Shown here piece after piece: positions 54,917-62,612 of a DNA stretch of 64,000 nucleotides (position 1 is its first letter; each line of letters begins with the position of its first letter). The position numbers and the translations under genes are program-made. The notes under the pieces are model-generated. The model saw only the letters and a list, made by a program, of their open reading frames with translations, was not told the DNA's origin and searched no databases. Origin of the DNA: Herbaspirillum sp. 3R11 (GTDB taxonomy: Bacteria; Pseudomonadota; Gammaproteobacteria; Burkholderiales; Burkholderiaceae_D); contig NZ_SPNJ01000003.1 in the NCBI RefSeq assembly GCF_004563925.1, positions 434,001-498,000 on the forward strand, in the 5' to 3' direction.

Positions 54917-55888
54917 TTACGCGGTGTTCTTCTTGTCGAAATAACCGGCGCGTATCGTCGCGCCGATCAGGTTGACGATCAGGCGGCCGGCGGTGACGCA
55001 AGTCAGTTTGCTGGCGTTGTCCTTGATCGGTTGGATTTCGACGATATCCATGCCGACCACGCGTCCCTTCTTCACCAATCCATGGATCAGCTTGCGCGCC
55101 TGCACGAAGTTCACGCCGCCGGGCGCCGGACCGTCGACCGCCGGCATGATGGTTGGATCGAGGCCGTCGGCATCAATCGTCAGATAATAGTTGCCGCCGT
55201 CAGGAATGCGCGCCAGCACCGCATCCATGCCGATGTCGTGCAATTCGTAAGCCGAGATCAGGTCGGCGCCCCAGGCCTTGGCCGCTTCAAAATCCGCCGG
55301 ACGTCCGCTGCCTTGCGCGCGCAAACCGATCTGCACGATATGTTTGACGAAAGGCAGTTCGGAGGCGCGGCGTATCACGCTCGACAAACCGTCGCGCACA
55401 CCGTTAACTTCGTCACGCCAATCCAGATGCGCATCGATGTGCACGATGGTCACCGGCCCGACTTCGTCGAAGCCGCGCAACACCGGATTGGTGATGCCGT
55501 GGTCGCCGCCCAACACGATCGGCATGCCGCCGCCGCGCAGGATCTGACGGATCGCCAGTTCGGCGCGACGCTGATGATCGCCGGGCACGGCAAGATCGGG
55601 CAACACGTCGCCGCAATCGACGAAGCGAATATCGCTGCGCCCTTGCAGCAGCGGTCCGTCGATATCGAAATCGTAATGTTCCGGTGCGCGCACGATGCGG
55701 TCGGTGACGTCGCGGATCGCCTGCGGCGCATTGCTCTGATCATTGGTGAATTGTCTCGGCGTGTAAGCCGAACCGAACGGCACGCCAAGGATGGCAATGT
55801 CCGCCTTCAGATCGGTCATGTCGGTGACCAGCTCCGAATACAGCAATGTTTTGTGGCCGGTGCGCGGCGCTACGGTAAGTTGCTCCAT
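54917..55888 (-). CDS. ureohydrolase, agmatinase/guanidinobutyrase-like
   Basis: This 323-residue arginase-superfamily enzyme has all binuclear metal motifs: GGDHGITNP, VHIDAHLDWRDEV and TIDADGLDP. It hydrolyses a guanidino compound to urea and an amine. The WRDEVNG segment is typical of a proteobacterial agmatinase-like clade whose substrate is often not agmatine, so the specific name is left open. The ATG at 55888 is preferred; an extension to 56068 is rejected. It is divergent from a LysR gene and coupled to RidA. Confidence 0.92.
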   Translation of the reverse strand: MEQLTVAPRTGHKTLLYSELVTDMTDLKADIAILGVPFGSAYTPRQFTNDQSNAPQAIRDVTDRIVRAPEHYDFDIDGPLLQGRSDIRFVDCGDVLPDLAVPGDHQRRAELAIRQILRGGGMPIVLGGDHGITNPVLRGFDEVGPVTIVHIDAHLDWRDEVNGVRDGLSSVIRRASELPFVKHIVQIGLRAQGSGRPADFEAAKAWGADLISAYELHDIGMDAVLARIPDGGNYYLTIDADGLDPTIMPAVDGPAPGGVNFVQARKLIHGLVKKGRVVGMDIVEIQPIKDNASKLTCVTAGRLIVNLIGATIRAGYFDKKNTA

Positions 55889-56034
55889 GAGCCTGGATCC
55901 TTTGACGAAATGTGTGATGAAGAAAGCAAGCCGATGTCCATGCAAGATCGAAGCCAGCGCATGTGCCGACACAGCCGAACGGATTTGATCGATGGACTCT
56001 AGCAAGCAAGCCGGATAATAAAAAATGATTGTTT

Positions 56035-56067
56035 TGCAGGTATAGTCTTGAAATTCAATACCTTGCA
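56035..56067. promoter_or_regulatory. inverted repeats between the ureohydrolase and LysR genes
   Basis: GGTAT (56039-56043) and ATACC (56058-56062) form an interrupted inverted repeat flanked by TGCA on both sides, and TTGAAATTCAA (56048-56058) is a perfect 11-bp palindrome inside it. These are candidate LysR sites in the divergent promoter region. Confidence 0.5.
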
Positions 56068-56115
56068 TTTTGGCTTTCCACTTACGCTTTCAACTTACCC
56101 TCCCGGCAGGCAATC

Positions 56116-57000
56116 ATGATCCAGTTGGACTTCGACGAGCGGGACCTGCGCTCTCTGCGCGTGTTTTGCAATGCCGCTCAGGCCGGCGGATTCGCAGCCG
56201 CAGAAAAGCGTCTGCACATGTCCAAGGCGTCCATCAGCCGCCACGTACGCGAAGTCGAAGAGCGCCTCGGCGTACGCCTGTGCGAACGCGGCCCTGCGGG
56301 TTTCAAGCTGACGCCGGAGGGTGAAGTCGCGCTCAAGCTGGCCTCCGATGCACTGCGTTCGCTGGAACGGATCCGCTCTGAAATCGATGCCGTGCATGGC
56401 GTGCTGTCCGGCTCGCTGTCGATCGGCATCGTCGAACACACGCTGACGCATCCCGACTGCAAGATCCCGGAAGCACTTGCCATCCTGCGCGAGCGCGCGC
56501 CCAACGTGCGGCCGGAAATCAGCGTCATGACCTTCCCCGATCTCAATCAGGCGCTGCGTGAACACCGCGTCGACATTGCGATTCGCGGCAGGTATCCGCG
56601 CGAGGGTGAATTCAGTTACCTGCCCTTGTTCGCCGAAACCCATCGCGTCTATACCGCGGCGAAAAAAACCAGGCGCGGCGCTGACGATCTGCCGCTGGTC
56701 TACCGGCCGCACCCTTATGTCGATCAGGCGCTGGCCACCGAAGGCTATGCGCGCGGACCGGATGCCGGCGGCCTGGAAGCCATCGGCCTGCTGGTGGCGA
56801 CCGGTTGTTACCTGGGCATTCTGCCGGTGCACTACGTCCAGCTGCTGGGCAAGCGCTATGCGCTCAGGACGAGAAGCAACAGCCCTTCCTACCACCATCA
56901 GATCTGCGCAGTCACCGAATCGTCTCGTCCTACAACGTATCGCGCGGACCTCTTCCTCGGCATCCTCAGAGAACTGCATCCGGGCAACTCAGGCAACTAA
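56116..57000 (+). CDS. LysR-family transcriptional regulator
   Basis: This 294-residue LysR regulator starts MIQLDFDERDLRSLRVFCNA, with HTH (FAAAEKRLHMSKASISRHVREVEERLGVRLCER, about residues 20-60) and an effector domain. The ATG at 56116 follows GGCAGG; an extension to 56029 is rejected. It is divergent from the ureohydrolase-RidA pair and is the obvious candidate for its regulator. Confidence 0.93.
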   Translation: MIQLDFDERDLRSLRVFCNAAQAGGFAAAEKRLHMSKASISRHVREVEERLGVRLCERGPAGFKLTPEGEVALKLASDALRSLERIRSEIDAVHGVLSGSLSIGIVEHTLTHPDCKIPEALAILRERAPNVRPEISVMTFPDLNQALREHRVDIAIRGRYPREGEFSYLPLFAETHRVYTAAKKTRRGADDLPLVYRPHPYVDQALATEGYARGPDAGGLEAIGLLVATGCYLGILPVHYVQLLGKRYALRTRSNSPSYHHQICAVTESSRPTTYRADLFLGILRELHPGNSGN

Positions 57001-57129
57001 GCTCTCCCCAAAGCGACGCATGGCGGCGTCAGACGCCTGTCCATCGTGGCGCATTGTGATGGACATGGCGATGCGTTACCTTCCTGCGCCATGCGCTTTT
57101 GATTCCGCTTTGATTCACGCCAACGTGCA

Positions 57130-57215
57130 TTTTTGAATCACTGAAATCAAACCGTTCCTGCGCCACGATTTTTTTGATCGCTGAAATGCGCTGCAAAAAT
57201 GATTCATTTGAATCA
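57130..57215 (+). promoter_or_regulatory. repeated operator-like motifs upstream of rpiR
   Basis: TTTTTGAATCACTGAAAT (57130-57147) and TTTTTTGATCGCTGAAAT (about 57171-57188) are near-identical direct copies about 41 bp apart. They are followed by a perfect palindrome TGATTCA-TT-TGAATCA (57200-57215), which repeats the TGAATCA part. They lie just upstream of the sigma-54 promoter and probably bind the RpiR protein or a sigma-54 activator. Confidence 0.6.
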
Positions 57216-57228
57216 TTTGCAAAAAATA

Positions 57229-57245
57229 TTGGCACATATGTTGCT
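57229..57245 (+). promoter_or_regulatory. sigma-54 promoter
   Basis: TTGGCAC-ATATG-TTGCT matches the -24/-12 consensus TTGGCACN5TTGCW in every defined position (GG at 57231-57232, GC at 57243-57244). The start of transcription would be near 57256, 25 bases before the rpiR-family GTG and 14 before its ribosome binding site. No activator gene is in the window. Confidence 0.8.
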
Positions 57246-57280
57246 TGATGCCCTGCACATCCTGATTGCGGAGCATCCTC

Positions 57281-58252
57281 GTGACTCAAGCCTCATCAAC
57301 CTCGCCAAAGACGTCCGAGTCCTTGCGGACGCAGCAGGCGCTGGTGCTGCATATCAAGCAATGTTTCGACAGCCTTCCGCGGCAAGTACGCCTGGCGGCC
57401 GGCTTCGTGCTTGATCATCCGCACGAAGTTGCCGTGATGTCCATGCGCGAACAGGCGCGGCTAGCCGGTATCCCGCCATCAACGATGACGCGCCTGGCCA
57501 AGTTCCTCGGCATGGAGGGCTATGACGACATCCGCGAAGTGTTCAAGAACAACCTGCGTTCACGCGGCAACGACTACAGCCGGCGCGCCCATGGGCTGGT
57601 CGAACTGAATCAGAAGATCGGCGAAACCGCGCTCGCGCTCGACGTCGCCAACAATGCCATTGCCCACATCCAGGCGCTATGCAGCACCGATACGCTGGCC
57701 GCCATCGTGCGCGCCGTGAAAATATTGTCATCGTCGCGCACTATCTATTGCCTGGGACTGCGTTCGTCGTTTCCTGTGGCGTTTCAGTTTTCCCACGTTT
57801 CCGAATATTTCGCCAAAAATATCACGCTCATTGATGGCGCCGGTGAAAGCGGCATGATGAAGATCATGCATCAGGCCGGCCCCAAAGACGCCTTGTTCGT
57901 CTGCTGCATCGCGCCGTACTCGCGCCGCGCCATATCAATTGCCGGACATCTGGCCAAAGCGGGCGTCAAGCTGATCGCCATCACCGACAGCGACAGCTCG
58001 CCGATTGCACGCATGGCCACCGAGACCATCCTGGTCGGCAAACAGAATGCCTCCTTCTTCGACACGCTGGTTCCCGCGTTTCTCGTCAGCGAAATTCTGG
58101 TCGCGCTGATGGCGGCAACCTCCAAGGTCGACGTCAAGGCCTCGGTGTCGGAGACGGAAAAGAATCTTTGGAGCATGGGTGAATGGTGGGGTTCGGAAGA
58201 TTCCGAGCTTCCCGGATTACCCAGAGCACGCACGCGCAAGAACGATTACTGA
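57281..58252 (+). CDS. RpiR-family regulator (HTH plus SIS domain)
   Basis: This 323-residue regulator has an N-terminal HTH_6 domain (about 25-100; REQARLAGIPPSTMTRLAKFLGMEGYDDIREVFK) and a C-terminal SIS sugar-isomerase-like binding domain (about 140-280; TIYCLGLRSSF, DALFVCCIAPYSRRAISIAGHLAKAGVKLIAITDS). A GTG start at 57281 is chosen because GGAG lies 7 bases upstream; an earlier TTG is less likely. It is the first gene after the sigma-54 promoter, followed by an amino-acid binding protein and MmgE/PrpD. RpiR effectors are usually phosphosugars, unusual for such neighbours. Confidence 0.9.
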   Translation: MTQASSTSPKTSESLRTQQALVLHIKQCFDSLPRQVRLAAGFVLDHPHEVAVMSMREQARLAGIPPSTMTRLAKFLGMEGYDDIREVFKNNLRSRGNDYSRRAHGLVELNQKIGETALALDVANNAIAHIQALCSTDTLAAIVRAVKILSSSRTIYCLGLRSSFPVAFQFSHVSEYFAKNITLIDGAGESGMMKIMHQAGPKDALFVCCIAPYSRRAISIAGHLAKAGVKLIAITDSDSSPIARMATETILVGKQNASFFDTLVPAFLVSEILVALMAATSKVDVKASVSETEKNLWSMGEWWGSEDSELPGLPRARTRKNDY

Positions 58253-58330
58253 CGATCATTGCACCCCTCATGCAATCTGTTTCAGAACTACCCGCACTTC
58301 AAGAATGACTTCAATTAAAAGGATATCCAA

Positions 58331-59119
58331 ATGAAACGCCGCTCCCTCCTGCTTAGCCTGATCGCCGTCTCCATTGCCGCCGCTGCTTCCGGCAACGCCA
58401 TGGCGGAGGACGCCCTGAGCACCATCCTTGCGCGCAAGGTGATCCGCGTCGCCGTACCGACTGACTATCCGCCCTACGGCTCGGTCGGCACCGACATGAC
58501 ACCGCGCGGTTACGACATCGACATGGCGACACTGGTCGCCAAGAAGCTCGGCGTCAAACTGGAACTGATTCCCGTCACCGGCCCGAATCGCGTCGCCTAC
58601 CTGCAGACCAAGAAATCCGACCTGACCATTTCTTCACTCGGCAAAACGCCCGAGCGTGAAAAGGTCATCGACTACAGCATCGCCTATGCGCCGTTCTTCG
58701 ACGCCGTCTTCGGCAAACAGGACATCATCGCGAAGAACTACAGCGAGCTCACCGGCAAGGTCATCGCGGTGACGCGCGGCTCGATGCAGGACGAAGAACT
58801 CTCGCGCCTGGCACCGGGCGCCGTGATCAAACGCTTTGAAGACAATAACGGCACGGTCTCGGCTTTCCTTGCCGGCCAGGCGCAGATGTTCGCGACCGGC
58901 ACGGCGGTGGCTGCCACGATCAAGACCAAGGATCCGTCGGTGAGCATGGATCTGAAAGTGATCCTGTCCAATTCGCCGTGCTACATCGGCGTGCTCAAGG
59001 GCGAGCCGCAACTGGTCGCCAAACTCAACGAGATCATCCGCGAGGCCAAGAGCAACGGCGCCATTGACGAGATGTCGAAGAAGTGGCTGGGCGCTCCTGC
59101 CGGCGCGCTGCCGGAATAA
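58331..59119 (+). CDS. polar amino acid ABC transporter substrate-binding protein
   Basis: This 262-residue SBP_bac_3 protein has a signal peptide (cleaved near AMA-ED) and binding motifs IRVAVPTDYPPYGSVG, GYDIDMATLVAKKLGVKLE, LTISSLGKTPEREKVIDYS. It would bind a polar amino acid or opine. No permease or ATPase gene follows, which is unusual. It lies 78 bases after rpiR and 104 before the prpD gene, with a strong hairpin (59144-59183) in between. Confidence 0.92.
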   Translation: MKRRSLLLSLIAVSIAAAASGNAMAEDALSTILARKVIRVAVPTDYPPYGSVGTDMTPRGYDIDMATLVAKKLGVKLELIPVTGPNRVAYLQTKKSDLTISSLGKTPEREKVIDYSIAYAPFFDAVFGKQDIIAKNYSELTGKVIAVTRGSMQDEELSRLAPGAVIKRFEDNNGTVSAFLAGQAQMFATGTAVAATIKTKDPSVSMDLKVILSNSPCYIGVLKGEPQLVAKLNEIIREAKSNGAIDEMSKKWLGAPAGALPE

Positions 59120-59143
59120 GTCCGCACACTGTTCTTCTGCTTT

Positions 59144-59183
59144 CCCTGCCCGATGCCATTTTCCAGAATCGCATCGGGCAGGG
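59144..59183 (+). other. intercistronic hairpin
   Basis: CCCTGCCCGATGC (59144-59156) and GCATCGGGCAGGG (59171-59183) form a 13-bp perfect stem with a 14-base loop. No T-run follows, so it is more likely an mRNA-stabilising or partial-termination hairpin after the binding-protein gene than a full terminator. Confidence 0.7.
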
Positions 59184-59223
59184 CGGCGCCCGTGATTTCC
59201 CCTCAATGAAACAGCATCACCAC

Positions 59224-60621
59224 ATGACTCACCCTACCGCCATCGACCGCCTGGCCGACTGGATCTGCAGCCTGCACGCTGACCATGCCGTGCGCAACAT
59301 TCCTGCGTCCGTACGCAACATCGCCGCCAATTGCCTGATCGATACGATAGGCGTCGCCTTTGCCGGCTCGGCGACCACAGTCGCTCGCACGGCGCGCGCC
59401 ATCGCTGTGGATGCCGGTTCACGCGGTGACGCTGCGGTGGTGGGAAGTCATCACTTGTTCTCCGCGCCGGCGGCGGCGTTCGTCAACGGCGCGTCGGCGC
59501 ATGCACTCGACTTTGACGACAATTGCTATGCCGGCTTCGTGCACGGTTCGGCCGTGATCGCCCCTGCCGCCATCGCGGTCGCACAAAAGCGCAATGCCTC
59601 CGGCGCCGATTTGCTGACGGCGTTCATTGTCGGTTCCGAATGTGAATATGCCGTCGGCGCCGCAACCAACAGCGTCCTGTATGACCACGGCTGGTGGACT
59701 ACCGGCGTGCTCGGCCCGATCGGCGCCTGTGCGGCGGCGGCTTGGCTGCTCAGGCTGGACCGCCGCCAGACTGCGTCGGCATTGGGACTGGCGGTGGCCG
59801 GTACGGGTGGCATGAAGGCCTGTTTCGGCACTGACGCCAAGGCGCTGATGGCAGGCCGCGCGGCAGAAGCCGGCGTCGTCGCCGCCCTGCTCGCCGCCCA
59901 GGGCGCGAGCGGACCGCACGACGCCTTTGAACATTGGAATGGATTTACGGGCCTGTTCAATCACGGCGAATTCAACCTCGCCATGATTGCGCAGTTGGGG
60001 TCGCAATGGTTCATGGAGTCGCCCGGCGTCGACATCAAGCGCATTCCGCTTTGCCTGTCTTCGCATGCTGCGGTCGATGCCGTGATGGTGCTTGTCGCGC
60101 GGCATGCCATCGACGTAGCGGCAATCGAAGAAATCGTCTGCGACGTTCCGCAGATCGTCTTTGCCAACCTGATTTACAACCGGCCGGCGACACGGCAAGA
60201 GGCGCAATTCAGCATGCCCTTCGCCATTGCGGTGTCCTTGCTGTACGGCACAGTGGAATTACGCCATCTGGACGGCGCAGTCCTGCAAGAACCGCGTGTC
60301 CTCGAACTGATGAAGCGCGTGAAGATGACCGTCGGCCCGCGCTGGAATCTGGAAGGCGCCTGCGAGGCGGCGCCGGAGGGCGCCAATGTGCGGGTCAAGA
60401 TACGCGGCGGCGAGTGGCTTGAGGGATTTCAGGCCCAGGCGCGCGGCACCGCGCAATGCCCGATGGGGCAGGATGAAATCGAATACAAGTTCATGACATG
60501 CGTGAAAGCCGGCAATGTCGACGGTCAAGGCGACAGCATGCGCACAGGCGCCCTGCTGCTATCTCGCCTCAAATCGCTCGAGACCCTGCCGTCGGTGCGC
60601 GGCCTGTTTTCTGCCGGATAA
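59224..60621 (+). CDS. MmgE/PrpD-family protein
   Basis: This 465-residue protein has the MmgE/PrpD fold: NCLIDTIGVAFAGS, SAHALDFDDNCYAGFVHGSA, FGTDAKALMAGRAAEAGVVAALLA and a C-terminal domain with LSSHAAVDAVM. Known members are 2-methylcitrate dehydratase, cis-aconitate decarboxylase and iminodisuccinate epimerase. No prpB or prpC genes are present, so 2-methylcitrate is not favoured. The exact start is unclear: 59206 and 59224 both lack a good ribosome binding site. Confidence 0.88.
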   Translation: MTHPTAIDRLADWICSLHADHAVRNIPASVRNIAANCLIDTIGVAFAGSATTVARTARAIAVDAGSRGDAAVVGSHHLFSAPAAAFVNGASAHALDFDDNCYAGFVHGSAVIAPAAIAVAQKRNASGADLLTAFIVGSECEYAVGAATNSVLYDHGWWTTGVLGPIGACAAAAWLLRLDRRQTASALGLAVAGTGGMKACFGTDAKALMAGRAAEAGVVAALLAAQGASGPHDAFEHWNGFTGLFNHGEFNLAMIAQLGSQWFMESPGVDIKRIPLCLSSHAAVDAVMVLVARHAIDVAAIEEIVCDVPQIVFANLIYNRPATRQEAQFSMPFAIAVSLLYGTVELRHLDGAVLQEPRVLELMKRVKMTVGPRWNLEGACEAAPEGANVRVKIRGGEWLEGFQAQARGTAQCPMGQDEIEYKFMTCVKAGNVDGQGDSMRTGALLLSRLKSLETLPSVRGLFSAG

Positions 60622-60627
60622 AAATAC

Positions 60628-61164
60628 CTACGGCTTGATGACCTGCGGGTCGATCTGCACCATCTCTTCATTGTTGCCCAGCCAGATCTGGCCGTCCTGG
60701 ATCGTGCATTGCAGCTGCATGTTGCGCTGGGCGAGCTTTTCCAATGCCTGGCTGGTCTCGGCGGCAATGTTGATGACCGTGAGATTCTTGGCGCGCTCGA
60801 CGCGGTTACCGATCTGGTTCCACCAGATGCTGCTGACGCTGCTGTAGCTGTACACGATGACGCGCGCGGAACGGCCGCAGGCCTTGAGGATGCGCTTGTC
60901 GTCGGGCTGGCCGACTTCGATCCAGAGGTCGATGGCGCCGGTCAGGTCCTTTGCCACCACGTCCGGGTCTTCAACGTCGGAGAGGCCCTTGCCAAAGGTC
61001 AACGCTTCACTGGCGTTGAGCGCGAAGGCCAGTACGCGGATCATCATGCGCTCATCGGTTTCCGACGGGTGGCGCGCGATGGTCAGGGAATGATTCTGGT
61101 AGTAGTGCCGATCCATGTCGGAGATCTGCAGATCGGCTTTGAAAATGGTTGCTTTGAGCGCCAT
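60628..61164 (-). CDS. yaeQ: YaeQ family protein
   Basis: This 178-residue protein matches YaeQ: MALKATIFKADLQISDMDRHYYQNHSLTIARHPSETDERMM, with the PD-(D/E)XK-like core in EDPDVVAKDLTGAIDLWIEVGQPDDKRI. YaeQ is a restriction-endonuclease-fold protein linked in E. coli to suppression of RfaH loss; the mechanism is not known. It is convergent with the prpD gene (6 bases). The ATG at 61164 has AGAAGACC upstream; longer frames to 61719 are rejected. Confidence 0.93.
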   Translation of the reverse strand: MALKATIFKADLQISDMDRHYYQNHSLTIARHPSETDERMMIRVLAFALNASEALTFGKGLSDVEDPDVVAKDLTGAIDLWIEVGQPDDKRILKACGRSARVIVYSYSSVSSIWWNQIGNRVERAKNLTVINIAAETSQALEKLAQRNMQLQCTIQDGQIWLGNNEEMVQIDPQVIKP

Positions 61165-61290
61165 GACGGTCTTCTTTTTGGTGCGGTGTTGGGTGGATTG
61201 CTTGCGAAGGATGTGAAGCATAGCCGATTTCAGGGCTTTTCTACGCTTTCCCGCGCGATTGGAAAAGCATACCCATGAGACAATTCCGCC

Positions 61291-61872
61291 ATGGATACCG
61301 CCACTTTTCCCGACGACGACAATGTTGTCGCCCTGACCCGCGCTTGGGTCGCCGAAGCCGTGATTGGCCTCAACCTCTGCCCCTTCGCCAAAGCGGTCTA
61401 CGTCAAGGATCAGGTCCGCTATGTGGTCAGCCACGCCGACGATGAAGCCGGCCTGGCTCAGCAGTTGCTGGATGAATTGCAACATCTGCAAGCCGCCGAT
61501 CCGGAGTTGCTCGACACCACTTTGTTGATTCATCCGCGCGTGTTGCAGGATTTTTACGACTACAACAATTTCCTCGACGTCGCCGACCAGGTGCTGGAAG
61601 ACGCGGAGCTGGACGGCGTCATCCAGATCGCCAGCTTCCATCCGCAGTATCAGTTTGCCGACGCCCTGCCCGACGATATCGACAACTACACCAACCGCTC
61701 GCCGTTTCCGGTTTTGCATCTGTTGCGTGAAAGCAGCATCGACCGGGCGGTCGCCGCCTTCCCCGAAGCGAGCGCCATTTTCGAACGAAACATCGCAACC
61801 ATGCGGGATCTCGGCTTAAATGGCTGGAATCGACTGGCTTTTGTCGTGTCAAAGAAACAACACCAATTATAG
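61291..61872 (+). CDS. DUF1415 family protein
   Basis: This 193-residue cytosolic protein matches DUF1415, common in Betaproteobacteria: LTRAWVAEAVIGLNLCPFAKAVYVKDQVRYVVS, IASFHPQYQFADA and YTNRSPFPVLHLLRE. No enzymatic activity is established; the conserved Cys and His residues could bind a metal. It is divergent from yaeQ, 126 bases apart. Confidence 0.9.
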   Translation: MDTATFPDDDNVVALTRAWVAEAVIGLNLCPFAKAVYVKDQVRYVVSHADDEAGLAQQLLDELQHLQAADPELLDTTLLIHPRVLQDFYDYNNFLDVADQVLEDAELDGVIQIASFHPQYQFADALPDDIDNYTNRSPFPVLHLLRESSIDRAVAAFPEASAIFERNIATMRDLGLNGWNRLAFVVSKKQHQL

Positions 61873-62193
61873 AAAAATTCCTGTTAATATCTGTTACAAA
61901 TTCGAGGTGATTTCTCGCAACTATTTTGTAATAGACTTTTCTGAACGAATGTACTGTGCGTCAACATTGGCGTTTTGATAGTACAGACGTTGGGAGCACG
62001 GAAACGAATAGTGAAGGCTGGCAAGTCAGACCGACTGATCCCGATGGCCTTGGTTCGAGTTGTGTTGTTGCAGTGGGAAAAGAATGGCACCTCTGATGGA
62101 AACTAGTGAACCACGTTTTGCAGTTTTACCAAGAACTAATGCACTTGCACAAACAAGGCCTTTATAAACATCTGCATAATGGAACGTCCGATC
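61873..62193. other. 321-bp AT-rich intergenic region
   Basis: No open frame is convincing on either strand. The region is less GC-rich than the surroundings and contains separated inverted motifs (TTACAAA/TTTGTAA; TGTACT/AGTACA) with no clear stem. It may hold an extended regulatory leader for the HTH gene at 62194 or an unrecognised small RNA, which I cannot confirm. Confidence 0.5.
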
Positions 62194-62526
62194 ATGACTA
62201 CACCTAATGGCATCAACGATACTTCCCTTTCGGATCAAGTCAACTACGATCCCAACCACCTGCTGGATGCGCTGATTGAGAAATTGCATCTGAAGAACGA
62301 CGCCGCCTTGTCGCGTGCGTTGGAAGTGGCTCCACCAGTTATCAGCAAGATCCGTCACCGTCGTCTGCCGGTGGGCGCGTCGCTGCTGATCCGCATGCAC
62401 GAAGTCAGCGAACTGTCGATCCGCGAATTGCGCGAATTGATGGGCGATCGTCGCGAGAAATTCCGCATCAGCGACAAGCAGTTCAAGCCGAAGCCAGGCT
62501 CGCCGGCAACACCAGGCGTGGAATAA
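62194..62526 (+). CDS. small HTH-like DNA-binding protein
   Basis: This 110-residue protein has a helical core resembling a Cro/C1-type HTH: LLDALIEKLHLKNDAALSRALEVAPPVISKIRHRRLPVGASLLIRMHE (about residues 22-70), then a basic C-terminus (MGDRREKFRISDKQFKPKPG). I recognise the type but not a characterised member. The start at 62194 has GGA upstream; 62179 is an alternative ATG. It is monocistronic, with a strong terminator and an unusually long AT-rich upstream region. Confidence 0.8.
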   Translation: MTTPNGINDTSLSDQVNYDPNHLLDALIEKLHLKNDAALSRALEVAPPVISKIRHRRLPVGASLLIRMHEVSELSIRELRELMGDRREKFRISDKQFKPKPGSPATPGVE

Positions 62527-62553
62527 AAAAACGGAGCGTAAGCTCCGTTTTTT
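62526..62553 (+). terminator. intrinsic terminator
   Basis: AAAAAACGGAGC-GTAA-GCTCCGTTTTTT is a 12-bp perfect stem with a T6 tail, directly after the HTH gene stop codon. Confidence 0.93.
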
Positions 62554-62612
62554 ATTGGCGCCAAGGAAACATCCCGACGCCGGGCCCACAGGCCCATGCC
62601 ATGCCAAATTAG

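Noticed and set aside
55924..55941. Possible second sigma-54 box before the ureohydrolase (TGGACA-N5-TTGCT on the minus strand)
   Set aside because: Only the GG and TTGC parts match; the rest of the -24 element differs, so it is too weak to claim.
59224..60621. 2-methylcitrate dehydratase (prpD) of propionate catabolism
   Set aside because: No prpB, prpC or acnD-like gene is present, and the neighbours point to nitrogen compounds.
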